Positions 42,428 to 52,998 are shown, counted from the first letter of the stretch. The stretch is DNA of 64,000 bases from Micrasema longulum (GCA_022494885.1 JAGVSM010003685.1:162498-226497); one strand, 5' to 3'. The notes: generated by a model not told the origin, from the letters alone. Numbers and translations: made by a program.

Positions 42428-42685
42428 CTATACAATATTTGAGTTTGTCCGAATGTTCGTAGACAAAAGACTGGATTTCACCCACTCGAGAGTCATTCAG
42501 ATTAACAAATTACAACAAGGATAGAGAATACCTCAAATAAGGGAATATGGAAGTCTAGGCATTTACAGGGCTTATGATCTGTCATTGGCTGGTTTAAGTG
42601 GCCACTTTACGCACTGTGTAACATTCACCATTTTGCCTATGTTTGAACATCCATATTTCTTCAATTCTTCCATTTGTTGATTTTT
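42428..42685. mobile_element. FB subfamily 2, left half (second of the pair)
   Basis: It starts with the tip ACAATATTTGAGTTTGTCCG, GACAAAAGACTGGATTTCAC, CCACTCGAGAGTCATTCAG, then repeats the arm of the previous copy almost unchanged and ends in CCATTTGTTGATTTTTT. Two left halves in direct orientation suggest nested or tandem insertion. Confidence 0.75.
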
Positions 42686-42689
42686 TTTG

Positions 42690-43329
42690 TTATCTAGATT
42701 ACTTTAGGTATTTTATAAGCGTAATCGATCATGTTTCCACCACAGTCCACGAAATGGACGCATAAAAAAAATTGAATACCCAAATGAATTCTTATACGGA
42801 AAAGATTTCCGAAAAAAATACATTTATTTTTATATATTCTTAGAAGTACGATTCAATCAAAAGGGATCTTACAAATATTACTTGTTTACAAAGCATTAAT
42901 TGCCATTAATCATTTTTTTTCAATCGAACGTACTTTATCTCTTATTTCTTTAGATTACAAAGTTCCGCTTTCATAAAGGCCCAACCAAATTCTTTGTACC
43001 TCGGTATTTGAAATGTGTCTGTATTATTGTTTGATTAGCTGAGAGGAAGGTGCTAGACTAATCACGGAATGTCGGGAACTTAATAATTCCCCTTGTAAGT
43101 AAGTGCTCACCAGCGGTATTTGCAAAATGGCGTGGTTTTGTTAATTTTGCTGATATTCTCTTTAAACTTCTTGTAACTATTACTGGTGCGAATAAATTAG
43201 TGTAATAAAACGTTAATTAACAATAAAGCGCTATTTGCTCATATATTCTATTAATAAGTATTCAGTTATTTCATTAATTATTATTTTTTCCCGCCGGTGG
43301 ATGTATCGGATGAGTAAATTTTTTTTCGT
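42690..43329. other. AT-rich stretch, nothing recognised
   Basis: No feature supported. A poly(T) run at about 43328-43346 leads into the next LINE tail. Confidence 0.35.
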
Positions 43330-43780
43330 TTTTTTTTTTTTTTTTCTTTTTCTTTTATTTAGGAAACATACAGTACCGTTACAAAGTTTTATGTTTTACA
43401 CAGTCAGACTTAACTCTAATGGACCAGTGAAGTTTCCATATTATAAAGTAATCACATGAAAATTATTAATGAAAGTACAAAAAAGAAAAGGAAAAAAAAA
43501 ACATAAATGGAAGTTGTTTAAAAATTAAAATTTAAGTAAAAAAAGTTATATTAAAAGTTCATAGTTAATATAAGTAATTAAAAGTAGTTTAAAAGTATAA
43601 AAACATATCAATGCAGCAGAGAAAAAAGAAAGAATAACAGGTATAGCAAGTAATCTTTAAAATTTGAAACTGAAATATAAGGAGAAGTTTTTTAACCAAG
43701 AGAAGTCGATAAAATTTCATTAAAGCGATTTTAGCAGTAATACGAATTTCAGAAGAGAAATTTGATTAAAAATAATAATA
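43330..43780 (-). mobile_element. LINE-C 3' UTR with A-tail
   Basis: Reverse-strand partner of 30330-30712: the A-rich 3' tail lies at 43320-43360, then GGAAACATACAGTAC, GACTTAACTCTAATGGACCA, GTGAAGTTTCCATATTATAA. Similarity continues more weakly to about 43780. Confidence 0.7.
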
Positions 43781-43795
43781 TTCTTTATTATTTAT

Positions 43796-44052
43796 GTCGG
43801 CCTCGTGGTGTAGTACGCGTTTGCTTATCACACAAGAGATCTTGGGTTCGATTCTCGGCACGATTGACCTAAAATATTCGTTCAAAAAAGAGTTTTTACA
43901 CTAGAAATTTCCGTAGTCCCAGGACTGGCATCTAAAGCGTAAGATCGATTATCTTATCTTTATGTAACAAAAATGATCAAGATTCGCTGCGATTGGTGTA
44001 CCAATGCAGTGCCCTATGCTCCATAAGGTGCGGAAAGGGAATGATGATGAAA
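43796..44052 (+). mobile_element. SINE-1, full length
   Basis: Head GTCGGCCTCGTGGTGTAGTA (A-box region) and GGGTTCGATTCTC (B-box), body GAGTTTTTACACTAGAAATT, CCCAGGACTGGCATC, TTGGTGTACCAATGCAGTGC, and a (GAT)n-like tail ATGATGATGAAAAT. About 257 bp. Other copies: 26255, 29175, 31387, 47265, 52654 and 55697. Confidence 0.85.
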
Positions 44053-44454
44053 ATATATCGATATTTTGTTTTATTTTTGTTTTTGAACTCACTTTTGGAT
44101 AATTATTTTTAGGCCGAGTTAGATCATTAATAATAGTTAAAATCAAAAGTAAGAGTTGAAAAACATTCATAATTGTTCACAGGTGTGTCCTATTTTAATA
44201 GAGTTTTTAATGCGGGTTAGAAAATTAGCATTTGGCAACAAGCCCCCAATGTTCAAACGTGAATGCACAAAAAAAAAAAAAAATTTAATTGTTCTTGAAA
44301 TTCCCAATTAGTTATTATTTAGAACACACGGCTGCACACGAGTATTGTGATGATTGCTGTAAGACAAGAAATTAAGTTTCGAAGATTGGATGAAAATCTA
44401 TGTCGAACATAAACATTTATGAAACTTCAGTTCACAGTGATTTTTTATATTTAT
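44053..44454. other. AT-rich stretch, nothing recognised
   Basis: No feature supported. Confidence 0.35.
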
Positions 44455-44640
44455 TTATTTTATTTATTTATTCATTCATTCAAAAATACACACATCGAAA
44501 TATAAGTCAACATATTAAGACTTTTTAGGCTGTGCCCGTGTCAAGCCATAATAAAATACAATAAAAAATACATAGTAAAATAAATTAGATTCAAATATGT
44601 GATGCAATAAAATATAAATCCAGAAAAAAATGGTATAAGT
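44455..44640 (-). mobile_element. LINE 3' end with (TAAA)n tail
   Basis: TTTATTTATTCATTCATTC at 44462-44482 is the tail of a minus-strand element whose 3' UTR reads TTATGGCTTGACACGGGCAC and AGCCTAAAAAGTC. I found no partner in this window. Confidence 0.5.
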
Positions 44641-44704
44641 TAAAAATAATAAAATTCCAAAAAATACAATTTAAAAAAGATAATCAGACATAAATTTTAA
44701 AATA

Positions 44705-44895
44705 TTATTATCTTAATATTTCAGTTTATTAAGTTAGTCTTCTTTGTTTATTCTCAAACGTAAAAATATTTTTTTAAAAGTATAATGTGTGTAATAAATG
44801 TAATAAAGTGTCCTCGGCACGGGTAACCCCAGTGAGGTCACATTATTTTTATCATTAATTATAGTTTGTAAGACAAAAAATATGAATAAATAAAA
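44705..44895 (+). mobile_element. LINE-D 3' UTR
   Basis: GTCTTCTTTGTTTATTCTC, AGTGTCCTCGGCACGGGTAA, CCCCAGTGAGGTCACATTAT, then TTGTAAGACAAAAAATATGA and (AAAT)n. It matches 16500-16690. Confidence 0.75.
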
Positions 44896-45549
44896 TAATA
44901 ATTTTGAACGGAAAAGTTGCATTATACTAATACGAATGTTTGTATTTGTTTTGATTTATTATGAAAAAATATTGTTTGATTTTTCCTTGTCCCAACTTAG
45001 CGCAAGACAATGATTCCATAGAGTTGGAGAATAGTCAATTTTATAATTTTATAATTGCAAATTTTAACCGTCGGTGAACAAACACATATGCAAATAAGTA
45101 AATACTAGGCCTCATCAGATACATAAAGTCGTATAGTTTTGTTTATCATTCACTCACCCAAAAGTTCCACAAATACGTTTACAAACGCTTTATTTCAGTA
45201 GATAGTGGAAAGTATTTCTTCCCAGGAGACGTCCTTACATCTTCCTTGGCATGTATGTAAATCTTGTGGTCTATCTCAGTGGAACCTGGAGGCGGTGGTT
45301 AATGCTTCTTGTTTGTGCTTTTTGTGCCGTACGTGTTGACTACTTCGGGGTTATCCGCACCCCTTTAGTCTTCAGTCCCCGGTTAACCGTTAACTGGAGT
45401 TTATTGTGACGCAAATTCCGTGCGGTGTCGATACCGAATACTTAACCCTTTAATATTGCTTTAATGACCTTACAAAACTTTTGCTAGTAGATATTATATC
45501 TACGGTGGAACCTCGATATAACGAATCTCAAGGGATTTTGACAAAAATC

Positions 45550-45680
45550 GGTATTTATTTTAAAGTGATAATATTTACAAATTGTCTTTATAGACAATGG
45601 AAGTAGGTTGTACACTTTAATGGAAAAGTAGACCAATCCTCTTTGACCATAAGTTGTGTTAATTTTCAATTACTTTTGCA
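45550..45680 (-). pseudogene. LINE-D coding tail fragment
   Basis: The minus frame reads INTTYGQRGLVYFSIKVYNL, LPLSIKTI. The 'YNLLPLSIKTI' block equals that at 16280-16310. Only about 30 codons are recognisable. Confidence 0.65.
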
Positions 45681-46109
45681 GCATCAGGGTGGAATGTCTA
45701 GTAACTCAAGGAATTGTGTTTGGTGTTATGGGAGGTATTGAATAATTTTTGTGTGGATACATAATCAAAACTTTTGCATAAATTCGTTTTATTATCATAA
45801 CATTAAGTTTATCGTACATGTCGAAGGAGCTCGTTTTCACAGGGACTTTTTTTTAAATTAAAACTTCTTGTGCAATGATTTGTTGTTTGAATAATGTGTC
45901 ATTTGCAGATCCCCATCCAATTATACCATATTTCAAAACTGATTGACAAACTGCATTTTATATTTTTAGAAGTTCTTTTAAGCTGATTATACTTCGTATG
46001 GTTTCAAAAAGGTAAATCTGTTTTTTTTTAGTTAATCCTTAATATGTTCGATTTGATTATTCCATATTTTTTATTTATTTATATAAATATCTAGATATTT
46101 TATTTAACC

Positions 46110-46585
46110 TATTCTGTCTAACGCTTTACCGGAGGTTGGCGACCATTATTCTGAATTCATCACAATCCTAGGCCAGTATAATTAGCACTGCTGCATCTGG
46201 CATACCGAACCATTGTCTAATACTTCTTGATCATGGTGCTCTTTTCTATCACATACCCCGCCTGCCCTCTATTTTTCCTTCTGTAATAAATTGGGAAAGG
46301 GCATACTTCTCACGGTGGATTAAGTGACCAAAATATAAGGCTTTTCTTCTTTTAATAGTGGTCAGTAACTTCCTTTTTTTGTTCATAATGCTTAAAACCG
46401 CTTCATTGGAGACACGATCAGACCATGAGATTCGAATTATTCTTCCACACAACCAAAGTTCGAAGGCTTCAATTTGTTTATCGTTGTGACTTTTGAGAGT
46501 CCAACCCTCCACTCCATGTAGCAACACTAGCAATACATAAGCTAAGCTTTTATTGCTTTCCGTCTTGTAGATTTTCTGCATTATA
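46110..46585 (-). pseudogene. RTE-2 (BovB-like) LINE C-terminal ORF, 110 aa
   Basis: Open frame 46581-46249: LAYVLLVLLHGVEGWTLKSH, KQIEAFELWLCGRIIRISWS, DRVSNEAVLSIMNKKRKLLT, TIKRRKALYFGHLIHREKYA, SQFITEGKIEGRRGM. The BovB-like RTE pattern is 'G.E.WTL......LEAFEMW..RR..RISW.D.V.NE.VL........LL..I..RK..YFGH..R...Y.L...I.EGKIEGRRG'. Downstream (46249 to about 46110) the tail continues through stops. The RT and endonuclease are missing. Confidence 0.85.
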
Positions 46586-46867
46586 TAAAATGAGAGTTTG
46601 AATGAGAGAGCCCAAGAGTTTCTGCATTATATAAAATGATCTCGCAATCTCAGGTATATTCTTTATTTTTAAATTCGGATTCCACTCATCATTTACCCAG
46701 CATACTAAATTTAAACACTTATAGTGAAAAAAAATCAAATTACGGTAGCGAACAAAACTTATTGGGTTGGGTCACAATAGTATGTACGATGCACTCTCAG
46801 TTATAATTAGCCAGAGAAGCCCTTTGGCTCTATATCGTAGAACAAAAGTGTTCCAAATTGTGGCTTG

Positions 46868-47050
46868 GCTTTTAGTTTTACCACAAACGTGTAACGGACG
46901 ATTTCAATTTTCGACCTGAGTATCTACGGCCCTTTGTATTGCTGTTTACTATAGATAATTTTGTGGTTAATAATTATAGGATGGTTTTTGTCCATCAGGG
47001 TGACTAAATTAGCCATTGGCGAATTATTACTCTAAGGATGCAACCTGACT
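46868..47050. repeat. Repeat family I, copy 2
   Basis: ATTTTGTGGTTAATAATTAT, AGGATGGTTTTTGTCC, GGCGAATTATTACTC parallel 34815-34890. Confidence 0.5.
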
Positions 47051-47264
47051 AAACACGACTGAAATGGAGCGGATGGAGGGTTGGCGAAGAGCTCGCAAAG
47101 ATTCATGTCGAGACACGTTCATTCGTACATAATACCATTCGTTACATCGAGGTTTTTTTACATGCTCTATTCGTTATGTACCGGTATATTTTTCATTGAA
47201 TGCTTAAGAGATTTTAAGAAATTCGTTATATTGAGGTTCGTTACATTGAAGTTCTACTGTACAT

Positions 47265-47520
47265 ATAAATCATCATCGTCATCATCATCATACCCCTGTC
47301 CACACTTTATAGTGCATAGGGCACTAGATTGGTTCACTTAATGCAACGTATGTCGATCTCTGTTACATGGTGGTAACGTGATCGGCTTTACGCTTTAGGT
47401 GCCAATCTAAGAACATGAAATATTGCAGTATAAAACAATATTTCATGTCGACCTTCCCAGGAATCGAATCTGGGGCAGCAAACATGGTAGGCGAACGTGC
47501 CAACCACTACATTATGAGGC
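47265..47520 (-). mobile_element. SINE-1 copy
   Basis: Tail (CATCATCGTCATCATCAT) at the left, then TAGTGCATAGGGCACT, GATCGGCTTTACGCTTTAGG, and the tRNA-like head at the right with AATCGAATCTGGGGC (B-box region) and CCAACCACTACATTATGAGG (A-box region). Confidence 0.8.
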
Positions 47521-47854
47521 GAACATATCTTCATTCGATTATTTTATTTAGGATATTCACCTGATAGTAGCCTTCGAGTCAAAAGCACAAGCCTTTTTAG
47601 ACAGAACTGTATTCATAATCCACCCGGCCACAGTGGAACATAAATATATATTTGATTTCTTTTATTTTTAATATTACCGGTCTTACGCTTTACTCAAGTT
47701 TTGAGGGTATTTCCAGAACTTTATCCGCTCGGACAAGAAATCTAAGTATTTAAACTATTTTAAATATTTTTTCGTATATTTTAGTTTACTTTGTTGCGCA
47801 ACTTAAGACTAGATGTACTAAAAAAGTCAATAAAATGTTCAAAATCAAATAATA
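47521..47854. other. Unassigned AT-rich spacer
   Basis: I recognise nothing. Confidence 0.35.
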
Positions 47855-48230
47855 CAGTAGGACCTCGCTAACCCTGCCCCCCACTTATCCGATGATCGCG
47901 GTAATCCGAACGGATGGGGGTCGTAGGCGTTCGCGGGGGAGGCGGGAGGCATTTCACCTGCGTCTAGCGTCGCCCTAAGCAGTCCGTTGTCAATCCTCGA
48001 TCTGCGTGTGCGTCCGTTTCATTTTTTCATTTCAAACGCGCAGTTTTTCTACATATTTATTATTCACTAATTTTTATATTGTCGCAGTTTTCATAAGACA
48101 ATTAAAGGAATTTCTAAATGTAAACGTATATATTTTATTACTTTTGATGTATTGACGACCACAATCTGTACGCCTTGATTATTCGCCAAAGTTCCGTTTT
48201 TTGCCTGTCCTGATTGTCAAGACCTTACTG
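47855..48230. mobile_element. pogo/Tigger-like MITE, TA-flanked
   Basis: 376 bp between TA dinucleotides (47853-47854, 48231-48232). The termini are CAGTAGGACCTCGCTAACCC and, at the right, GTCAAGACCTTACTG. CAGT...ACTG tips with TA duplication and an ACCTCG block are the pattern of pogo/Tigger elements. The left interior is strikingly GC-rich (47875-47990). There is no transposase ORF. Confidence 0.65.
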
Positions 48231-48304
48231 TAGTTACGTTTTTATCGACATGGATCTCATGAAAAATGTAAAATAAAACATAATTTCGACAAAAAAGTAA
48301 CAAT

Positions 48305-48728
48305 TTTATATATTTATTTATTCATATTTTTCTCTTACAAACTATAATTAATAATAAAAATAATGTGACCTCTCTGGGGTTACCCGTGCCGAGGACACTT
48401 AACAATATACTTTTTTGAAATGTTTTACATTAGAGAATAAACAAAGAAGACTAATTTAATAAACAGAGATAATTAGCAAAATGTTTACAGTTTTAAAAAC
48501 TAGGTATATATGTACATCTATATTATTTATATTACAAAACGCACAATGAAAATAACAAAAACCTAACATAAGCCATACACTTGTGGAGCGGTTGATTCAA
48601 TATTGGTTTGGGCGAATGAGACAATCCATTTTACTTCTACCTAGATCCACTTTCCATTTTTATAGCCTTTTTAGACATTTTCTCGTTACTAATTGTTTTA
48701 ATAGATAGTGGAAGTAGTAGATCAAACT
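48305..48728 (-). mobile_element. LINE-D 3' end, long copy
   Basis: Reverse-strand counterpart of 16255-16690 over nearly its whole length: (TTTA)n tail at 48305-48325, GGGGTTACCCGTGCCGAGGA, CCATACACTTGTGGAGCGG, GGGCGAATGAGACAATCC, and the coding end LPLSIKTISNEKM near 48690-48725. Confidence 0.8.
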
Positions 48729-50084
48729 TTTTTTTATATAAACTCAGCCTTTAATTTTGTATATTTACATTATTTAATTTTAAACATGTATTTTAAACGT
48801 TCTCAGTGGGATTTCACATTTTTGAAAAAAATATGCATGAGGTTATATTATTTGTAAACTGAGAAGTGGATTTTGGAAAAAAAAAAACGATAATGGTCTT
48901 GAACACAAAATGGCTAAATTACGCAATAAATTATTCACCCTTGTATAATTATTGTAATAATATCAAAGAAAACATTTGAAATACGGTTTCAGGTAGCACT
49001 TAGCTTCTTCATTAGCAATACTCCCTTCAGGCGTTAAATAAACATTAAACTACTTAAAAACCCATTTGTATTTGATGTAATATAATAATCTAATCAATTA
49101 AGTTGAATAGGCAATAAAAATATTAGAAAAAATCTTTTGTTTTTATTAATATTTTTGGATACTTCTCAGATTTATCCGGATTTCAAACAAATAATAAAAT
49201 GATAATGATACAACATATAATACAATAGAGTTTATTTCTATTTTATTTTCAATCTGTCTACATTTGCTTCAGTTCGCTTCGTGCGTTCTTTCAGTGCGTA
49301 TTTCCTTTATTATGCTCTGAAGAAACATTGATTAGATTTGTAACCCTTCTCTTGCACTACAATGTGGGAAATGAGCCTTTCAATCCACTGAAGTGATATT
49401 AAAGCCTGAGTTAATTCAAATTATTTTTAACTAATCAAATGAAAAATAAAAATTGTTTTATTTGGTTTGAAAAAATATGGAAGTTGGATCCACATGTGGT
49501 TGCTTAGTTTTTTATACATCAACACATTTGAAATAATACAATCACTTTTTTTTAATTTGTGGATCAATGTCTTTGACCTGAACAATCGATATGTTCTTGT
49601 GTTTTATGTTTTTCACGAATTAAACGTATTTCATAAAAAAATATCTATTGACAGTTCTTGGTGGAATTCCATTGAAATGATGTAATAACTTATATTTACC
49701 TATAAGTTACTAATTACAAATATTTGGTACACTTTCACTTATTTGTTCATAAAATTAAGATTTATCTCATAAGATTAAGTGGCAGGCTTTCAAGAACGGA
49801 CATATGTTTATGCATATATGAAAACCTTCTTTAACCTATTTACCTGATGTGAAATGATTGAATTGTAATTTATGTAAATAAATAAATTAATCTTAGTAAT
49901 ATTTGTATGCAACCACTAAGGCTTCTAGACTATCTAATACTCACAACAATTTGTATAAAATATAGTGAATGTAGTAAGTAATCACATCATAATATACTTT
50001 TAATGAAACTTTTTAATAAAATGAATACAAAACATATAAACCAAGTATCCCTTCATGAACAAACTTGGGTTATAATAATAACGA
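48729..50084. other. AT-rich stretch, nothing recognised
   Basis: More than 1.3 kb with no coding or repeat signal. The plus frame 49467-49685 has low-complexity hydrophobic composition and no motif. Confidence 0.4.
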
Positions 50085-50086
50085 AA

Positions 50087-50170
50087 AAAATTCGAGTATT
50101 TGCCATGTATTCTGATGTCTTTGTTGAAGTGCTGCTCCCATAGCTGTGTCTAAGGCGTCGACCATGATCA
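50087..50170 (-). pseudogene. Gypsy pol RNase H fragment
   Basis: The minus strand reads VDALDTAMGAALQQRHQNTW, QILEFFS. This corresponds to the RNase H start of Ty3/Gypsy pol ('TDAS...GA.L.Q.....W.P..FFS'), which normally lies several kb from the primer-binding site. The first catalytic D is kept, but the fragment is only 27 codons. Confidence 0.7.
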
Positions 50171-50181
50171 CGTCGGGGTCA

Positions 50182-50475
50182 CCATTTATAGGATGGGTGC
50201 GCGTGAGTTGATTTGGGGTTAAATGAGAAAGATGGATAACAATTGAAGATATTTATTAAGTAGTTACACACGGGTTACATCCTATTATTTTGTACAGGAG
50301 GAATTTACAATAGCGAACACTGGCAGAGAGCTGGCGGCCGGGCGATACGAAATGCCAAAATGAAATGTAACGAGTTTTTCCGATGCTACCTCGTTTAATA
50401 TCTTGTCCGACTTGACGTTGCAAAGGATACGCGTTCGGACCTGTCAACCTCACGACTTTGGTGTTGCCCTCCACA
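50182..50475 (-). mobile_element. Gypsy LTR with primer-binding site
   Basis: On the minus strand: TGTGGAGGGCAACACC at 50475, a GC-rich promoter part, a poly(A) signal TTAATAAATATC near 50245, then CACCCATCCTATAAA and TGGTGACCCCGACGTGAT (50184-50167), which has the form of an LTR-retrotransposon primer-binding site. The internal region is collapsed: RNase H follows the PBS directly. Confidence 0.7.
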
Positions 50476-50520
50476 GCCTAACTAAATAACATAACCGAAA
50501 AATCTTCTTAAATCAAATAG

Positions 50521-50759
50521 TAAAGCTAGGGTTTCCCAGGACAGCGGTGCCCGTATCTCAACGGCCGTAATGAACGGTGATGCGGTGGACAGCCGTCGTA
50601 ACGGTGACTAGAGAGTGGTTTTATTTTTTAACGATGTTATCAACACCGTTTTCCTAGTAAACCACTCCCTAGTCACCGTTACGACGGCTGTCCGTCGTAT
50701 CACCGTTCACTACGGCCGTTAAGATACGGGCACCGCTGTCCTAGGAAACCCTAGCTTTA
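50521..50759. mobile_element. Palindromic MITE with ~100-bp arms
   Basis: The arms 50521-50621 and 50660-50759 are about 93% reverse-complementary (TAAAGCTAGGGTTTCC / GGAAACCCTAGCTTTA; GACAGCGGTGCCCGTATCT; CAGCCGTCGTAACGGTGACT). The loop is about 40 bp with ACGATGTTATCAACACCG. TA lies at both tips, so a TA target duplication is possible. It is GC-rich and without an ORF. Its transcript would form a long hairpin. Confidence 0.8.
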
Positions 50760-51455
50760 GGTGTGAAGTCGGCTATCAACCATCTGCCTTCAGGCTCCAG
50801 ACAGCATGCATTCGAGCAGTGCCAAACTGATATTGACAAAATGGCCGTATTGACTTGGCGAATGAGTTTTTTGCTTTCGATTCTAAGTGTTGCCTGCGCT
50901 AGCACTGAGATCGTAAAATTCTACCTTCATTTGCATTATAATACTACGTAGTATTACGTTGTTATATATTTTAATTAGTAAATAGTAGTTAAATTGCGTA
51001 CTAGCAACGCGTTCTCTTCCCCCTAGCGTTAAGACCAGGTTAAATCTTAAGTTCAAAAATAAAGGATTAAATGTAAATAGAATGGAAATATTTCACATTA
51101 GGAAGGCTTTGAAAAATCATATTTTAGGGTGTATGGTGTATTGGTATTTATAAAAGAGTTTTTGGGTTTGCCGAGTTCAGCTAAACAATTTAAACCGCCC
51201 GCGTCCCTTGACTTGTAATAGTAATTTTATGATAGGAAACTTGTAAACAAAGTTTCCCTGGTAGCAAAAAGCGGGAATAAGCTCGGTCCCACGCCCCGTG
51301 GCACTTAACAAACTTTGCCAAATTGTTTTATCCGATTTATCCAAAGGTGAGTATATTATGTCAGAACATGCCACTGTTCAAAATAGTTATTTATTTAAAA
51401 CGAAGTTTCTACGAGTACTTTCGAATTTAATTCAATTCTTAAATACAAAAAAATC
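50760..51455. other. Unassigned stretch
   Basis: 50765-50950 and 51180-51330 are GC-richer and without repeat partners; they could be unique host sequence. No exon could be supported. Confidence 0.3.
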
Positions 51456-51620
51456 AAAAATGTTTTGAGTAGGTCCAAATGTTTGCAGACAGGCTAGATT
51501 TCCTCCCTCGGGAGTTATTTAGATCTTAATTTGTTGCAAAAGAGGGAAAACATTTTTGAGAATGGACATGGAAGTCTAGGCATTTTCAGAGCTGATTATT
51601 ATTCATGACATTCTTACAAT
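51456..51620. repeat. FB left end (subfamily 3)
   Basis: TGTTTTGAGTAGGTCCAAAT, GCTAGATTTCCTCCCTCGGG, AGTTATTT, then TGGAAGTCTAGGCATTTTC. Confidence 0.65.
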
Positions 51621-52319
51621 AAAAATAAACCATTTTACCTCAAACACTAAAAAACTCCCTTATGTTTACAATACGGTTAAGTTTACATGTATATACATAC
51701 CATAAAGCCATATGTGTTTATTTGCATATAAACATTTAGAGACATTTCAGCAAGGCTTTTTCAAACGTTATCCCACATTAATAAAGCTTTTATTTCCATG
51801 AAAAGTACGCATTCTGAATCGGCTATCAGACCCTTTTTTGGTTCGCCCGTTCTTACTGGCTATCTTTACGCTGCGGGTAGTTTTTGGTCTGTACAGTCTT
51901 ATTCACCAAAGGAATAGATCCATTATGTTCTACCAACGAAGCACCCCTTTCACCCCCAGCTCGTAAGACTGACGTTCGTACCCGGTTGATATACCCGCCC
52001 AGTATGATTAAACAAGCACCAATTTATTCTGAGATAATTAATTGTAAACAAAAGCCACGGAAGGTTTATTGAGTTACAGTTTTACGTTTACTGTTCTAAT
52101 TCTACCGAAAAACATTATATACCGAACATCCTTAACGAATTTAGCATAAAAAATTATCTCAACAGAAACAAAAAACACTAAGAAAAATTCACATTTTTTA
52201 CAATCATGTTCTTATTAAATTATTTTCAAATTAAATCCCAATCTAGTTATCAAAAATATTAAAAAAAATTACTTGTGTGGATGAAGAATACTATTCTGAA
52301 TGACAATAATTTTAAGTTG
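51621..52319. other. Unassigned stretch
   Basis: 51820-52070 is CpG-richer with an open plus frame (51884-52072) that has no motif. Nothing else recognised. Confidence 0.3.
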
Positions 52320-52612
52320 CTAGAATTTCATTCGTCCGTGCAATTTGTAGCTGCAAGACGATCAGTAATAAAGCTTCAATGGGTAAATGTTATCAACTAT
52401 TAAATATTTCAATTTAGTAAATGGGGTCTAGAATTAAAACCGTCCATGCGCTCAGTAGCTGCAAGACTTGTAACCTTACTTCAATTTTTATAAATTGGTT
52501 TTTCATTTCGTTTTTCAAAATATCACTTACACTCTCAGCTTCATTGTCAAATAAAAAAATGTAAATAGGGGCCAAATTTCTTACTGTTTATGTCCTCTGT
52601 AGTTGCCCTTAC
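52320..52612 (+). mobile_element. SINE-like element with internal repeats, 3'-truncated copy
   Basis: Units A (52334-52359), B (52442-52467) and C (about 52586-52611, decayed) are in the same order and similar spacing as in 20958-21480. Shared spacers include TTTAGTAAATG.GGTCTAGAA and AATGTAAATAGGGGC. The copy stops in unit C where an FB arm begins; unit D and the L2-type tail are missing. Confidence 0.65.
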
Positions 52613-52998
52613 AGCCTATTATATAGCCCTGTAAATGCCTTGACTTCTATATTCATCATCATCATCGTTCTCTTTTCGCACCTAATGGTGCATAGGGCAC
52701 TGCATTGGTACAACAATCGCAGCGTATCTTGATCATTTTTGTTACATGAAGATAAGATAATCGATCTATCTAAGGTAAGATGATCAGTCTTAAGCTTCAG
52801 ATACCAGTCCAGGTACTATGAAATATTCTAGTGTGAAAACACCCATTTAAATAAATATTTCACATCAACCATGCCGGGAATCGAACCCGAGACCTCTTGC
52901 ATGGCAGGCTAACGCGCTGACCACGAGGCCGAAAAAGGCCGACTTCTATATTACCTTCTCTAAAATGTTCTTCAGCTCTGTTGTAATATGTTAATTGT
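52613..52998. mobile_element. FB right arm split by SINE-1
   Basis: Left piece TAGCCCTGTAAATGCCTTG + GACTTCTATATT, right piece GACTTCTATATT + ACCTTCTCTAAAATGTTC, TCTGTTGTAATATGTTAA. GACTTCTATATT is the SINE target-site duplication. Confidence 0.85.
52654..52940 (-). mobile_element. SINE-1 insertion with 12-bp target duplication
   Basis: Flanked by GACTTCTATATT at 52642-52653 and 52941-52952. Minus-strand order: GGCCTTTTTCGGCCTCGTGG, CAGCGCGTTAGCCTGCCATG, GGGTTCGATTCCCGG (B-box, intact), the body, GTACCAATGCAGTGCCCTAT, and a (GAT)n tail. The head preserves both pol III boxes. Confidence 0.9.

Larger units (their letters stand above)
45501..47261. mobile_element. Possible pogo-like element ends, filled with LINE debris
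   Basis: The left end TACGGTGGAACCTCGATATA (continuing ACGAATCTC) and the right end CGTTACATTGAAGTTCTACTG-TA are approximate inverted repeats, each with TA outside. The right side repeats the motif TTCGTTAYATYGAGGTT (about 47149 and 47221), typical of subterminal transposase-binding repeats. CAGTAGAACCTCGATATAACG-like termini are known from pogo/Tigger elements. The interior holds only LINE pieces, so either it is a nested ruin or the two ends belong to different copies. Confidence 0.4.

Noticed and set aside
50256..50474. Minus-strand 72-codon ORF as a gene
   Set aside because: It lies entirely inside the LTR, whose promoter and poly(A) features explain the sequence better.
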